Source: Pogonophryne albipinna
Lineage: Eukaryota > Chordata > Actinopteri > Perciformes > Artedidraconidae
Length of the DNA: 64,000 nucleotides
NCBI GenBank assembly: GCA_028583405.1
Contig: CM053259.1
Coordinates: 19,753,594 to 19,817,593 of the forward strand
Direction of reading: 5' to 3'
Every line of letters starts with the position of its first letter. The first letter of the stretch is position 1. Positions 60,512-64,000 of this stretch are shown piece after piece. The notes under the pieces were generated by a model, which was not told where the DNA came from, ran no database searches, and saw nothing but the letters and a program-made list of their open reading frames with translations. The position numbers and the translations under genes were made by a program.

Positions 60512-61105
60512 GATATGTGTGTGTGGGAGAACAGTGATAGAGATTATATGGGATATCTTCTCCGCATTTCAAATCTCCGCGCGTCCTTATCAAGCTGGTT
60601 AAAAACACAGGAAGGAATCCAGAGCTACCAAGTAATCGTTAAACAATAATCCACTTTAATGGTAATATGACAATGCAATACAATCAAATACAGTACAAAT
60701 TCAATACAGCTATCTATGGGATCCCTACATTACCTGCAGCCAGCCAGAGGAGAAAGAGAATGAACTGAATTCAAACACAACTTTTATACCCAAAAGTCAC
60801 CGGAGGAGCCGAGTCAGTCTATCTCATTGGAAGATGTAAAAGATGACTTTTCTTAGCGAATCAGCACGAGCCAGCCAGGATAATAAACCCGTGTCTCTGA
60901 GAGGGTAATAAAATGTATCTGGCGTCCGTTATCTTTCCTGCATAGACTTTCACGCACCCACTTTCCTGCACATTCCAGAGGCCTGAGCTGTATCCCTTTT
61001 GTTCACAAAGATAATACATATTAATACCCTCATATGAATACAAAGTAATCAAACACACACATATACTATTCAAGATATGTTGACTTCCCTGAAACATGAC
61101 ATACA
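60512..61105 (-). mobile_element. Possible solo LTR of an old endogenous retroelement
   Basis: Read on the minus strand, the block begins TGTCATG, has a TATAAAAG box (60788-60781), an ATTAAA poly(A)-like signal about 130 bp later (60660-60655), and a U5-like region ending near a CACACA run. No second LTR, primer-binding site or coding sequence was found and no target duplication could be fixed, so this rests on layout only. Confidence 0.4.
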
Positions 61106-64000
61106 GGAGATCTTAAGCAGAAGGAACTCTCATCCAACTCTCATACCTCCCCCACAGGGCATTAAAACCTGTTAACTCCAAGCACCCTTTGTTCCTCCAA
61201 AACACATGTCAGCAGGCCCAAATCCAGCTCACGGTTTTACACAGATTATTTCCCATTTAAGCTTATTCATAGTTTGCTAGCATGAATACATACAAATATT
61301 TCACTTCAACAGCTATCGTTTTCATGTAAACCAAACCCAATACAAACAGTTATTATGTTATAATGCAAGAGCTATATTCTCACGCGTTAAGCGAGTCTCT
61401 TCAGGCCATACACACACACTCACACAGACACACACACAAATGTTATTGTAAACTGGTCAGCATATTCCACACTGAAGCTCGTCCACATGGGGCAATTAAA
61501 CATTAATAGGAAGCAGTCCAAGGCAGCAAAGAGCCATATAATAAAGAAACAACACTCTTTCACTCTTAAATGAGAAACACTGATACCTTGTAAAGCTCCG
61601 TGCTGGTATCGAACATCACTCCCTATTACTTATCCTGATGCTGCTGGAGGAGTCTAATCGATGTCTACTTGCTGTAAAGTACAGTAAAATTCCCCCATTT
61701 GAGCAGCTTTATCACCACATCCTGAGCCCTGCTTCACATTTAATAGTTATTTGTTTATGAATCATTGATTTGGCCCTCTCTTGGTTCCCATTAAGAGTAA
61801 AGAATCTCTTTTTAAATTGAATCCATCAGATGGATTAGACAGAAGTTTTACACCAGTCCCACTCTAATTAGATCCTTGCATGGGGATCGCCATAATATTG
61901 ATATTTATATGGTTATTGTGGAATGGCTTATTGATCATCTCACTGCCCTTGCACAAGTTCAACTTGTTGCCTCGGCTCAGCGACGATCACTTTATAAAGC
62001 AAGTTCCTATTTATCCTCCTAATGAGACCACCTGACACCAAGAAAGCCTTATAGATCAGGTCAGATGAAGAAACATGCCTTACGACATGTTGCTATGGTG
62101 ATGAAATATATGTTTTAAAGAATGGAATAAAATCTATTCAATAAAATGATTTCATGTTTAGTGCATGTAGCTACTTGCAATAGCTTGGTTGGATTTCAAG
62201 CGCTGGTCATATCATTTGGATGTTGCTGCTCCAAAGTTAAACATTTACCGTTAACGGTGGCGGTATTCTCTGCCGGACTTACCTTATATATTCCCTCTCA
62301 CTAGCACATTGTCCGGTGTCTACCGTCTGCCCGAATCCAATTAAATACAGCATAGGACAAATAACCTTTAAAACGCTTTACATATTCCCACTTATTAACA
62401 GGCACACACACAATATTTCAGAAACACCTAAGTGGTCTCTCTCGACAAAATCCCAACAGCAAAGTGCCAGGTTCTTTTTTGTTTTCATTTTTTTATTAAA
62501 TGTCATTAGTGTGAGAGTTGCCAGCCAAAACCCCCGACACAGATACAAACAACCAGGGAAAAAATGCATTTCCTTTTAGATTGTTATCCTGTACCTAAAC
62601 TAACAGCATTATAAGAAAACAGCCAAAGCTTTTGGAAACATTCAATGGTGTGGAATTCCAGCTGAGAAGCTGTCAGTGTTTTATTGTTGTTTCAATGGTG
62701 CGCTCTGCCTACACACGCTTTTCTCCTTGTTGGTCTACCTGAGGCATTGAGTCATCTCTTGCCAGGTAAGAAAGAAAAGGTATGTTGAGGTTATGTGTAA
62801 CATAAATGCCCTTGCAACAATTAAAAACATCTTGGACGGCACTTATCTGTTTTAATCACGATCAAAGTACAGAGTTTGTAAGTGTGCCCCCTTTAGTTTC
62901 AGTAATAAAAAATGTCTTCAGGTTTCTGTAGACATTAAGAGCTCAACATAACTCTATTACATTTGACATTCTTTCAAATATATTCATAGTTAAAGTTCAG
63001 CCACTTCATCTCTTCTTAAAGTCAAAGCCTTGTTAATAAGGAGTCCTATTTCTGGCCAACATCTCATTATTTTGTGTAGCACTTCAAAGCCTGGTGCTCA
63101 AACTCCAATGATCTATTGTGCTTTGTCAAGTACTAAATCAAACCCCTTGTAAAACAAGACTTGAAAAAAAAAAACGTTTAGCCCAATTTGCTCAAGTGTG
63201 CTCACATAATCAGGAACATGGAAAAGTTAATTCTCGCCATGTTTTAAGAGCAAGTAAACCCAGAGCTCCTTTCTCAAATATCCCTATAGTGACCTTCTCA
63301 GTGCACAGCGGCAGTATTGCCTTCAGATTAAGATCCATAGCTCTCATCCTGTACACCTGTGACCGATTTTCATCCCATCTCTGGCACGGGGGGAGAAATG
63401 GTGTCGCGCCCGACCACAGAGTAACCTTTATCCGTAATGGAGACAAGGAGGGTGAACGGGAGAGGGAGGAGTCTTGGAGCGCTGGTGGAGGGAGTAACAC
63501 GGGTGAAGGAAACGTATGTGTGTGGAGACGAGGTCAAGAGGGTAAAGATGGAGCGGAGCATGTGTATGAGTCTATAGCTCAGAGTATAACCGCAAGGGAG
63601 AAGAAAGAGAGATAAAGCCTGAGGATTTTTTTTCGAACTCTCCTGAGGAGTCTGACCTTGAGGTTGTTAATTGCACTCTCAGAAGTTCCCTCTCTGCTGA
63701 TGATTTACCATGAAAACGTCTGGCTGTTTGATGGCTCTCCAGGTCCCTTACAACCCAGATACAATAGGTCCCTACCTCACTGGGAGTCACTGAAGTACCC
63801 GCTGTCTCGTCTGCAATCATTGGGAAAATAGAGGGAAAATGACAATGTCCCATATAGATGTTACACCTCGGGGGTTTTGTGGAACTACATTTTACGGCTC
63901 TGACAGCCAGTCCAGCTCTCATTACTTTATCGAGTAACCTCCTTCATCGTATTTGTTTACAGCACTTTTACTTCACCCGCATTTCGTCAGATCTTGCTCG
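61106..64000 (+). other. znf704 intron 2, left part
   Basis: Intronic, with no further exon recognised. The block at 61,840-62,060 has the composition of a possible conserved non-coding element. The ORF at 63118-63615 shows no domain. Confidence 0.5.

Noticed and set aside
63118..63615. 165-codon + strand ORF near the window end
   Set aside because: The translation lacks any domain and does not match the expected znf704 zinc-finger region; no plausible splice sites frame it.

Overview
The window looks like nuclear DNA of a teleost fish. It has spliced genes with GT-AG introns and about 18 long CA/TG microsatellites totalling roughly 3.3 kb. The mobile elements are of teleost type: an RTE/Rex3-like LINE, an hAT DNA transposon, TIR-bearing MITEs and LINE tails. 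The species cannot be named from the sequence.

Two protein-coding genes are recognisable, both on the + strand in the same head-to-tail order that I recall for the human 8q21 region. (1) pag1 (phosphoprotein associated with glycosphingolipid-enriched microdomains, also Cbp) has its complete coding region in seven exons between 33,340 and 46,632. The joined exons keep frame throughout and give 451 residues: a transmembrane segment, a CxxC palmitoylation motif, eight tyrosine motifs that line up one-for-one with mammalian PAG1, and a C-terminal PDZ ligand. (2) The 5' end of znf704 (ZNF395/SLC2A4RG family) has a CpG-rich promoter and first coding exon at about 50,240-51,298 and a second coding exon at 59,682-59,869. 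The zinc-finger exons must lie beyond 64,000.

Layout. 1-31,870: no convincing coding exon; probably sequence upstream of, or 5' introns of, pag1. It carries an RTE LINE (2,392-4,979), a cluster of one hAT-type and two inverted Harbinger-like MITEs (7,329-9,367), further MITEs (about 12,900 and 23,391) and many CA/TG arrays. 31,880-48,510: pag1, whose introns hold a LINE fragment, a MITE and microsatellites. 48,510-50,240: intergenic. 50,240-64,000: znf704 promoter, exon 1 and its large intron, which contains a complete antisense hAT transposon (56,173-59,336) with an apparently intact three-exon transposase, then exon 2 and the start of the next intron, with a possible solo LTR.

No prokaryotic features, CRISPR arrays, rRNA or tRNA genes were found. 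The most notable observations are the intact hAT element (8-bp palindromic target duplication, GC-AG intron, perfect 36-bp hairpin upstream of its ORF), the recent RTE insertion with an exact 12-bp target duplication, the upstream-ORF arrangement at the pag1 start codon, and the CA repeat right behind the splice donor of the pag1 membrane exon. Nothing here amounts to a wholly new biological system.
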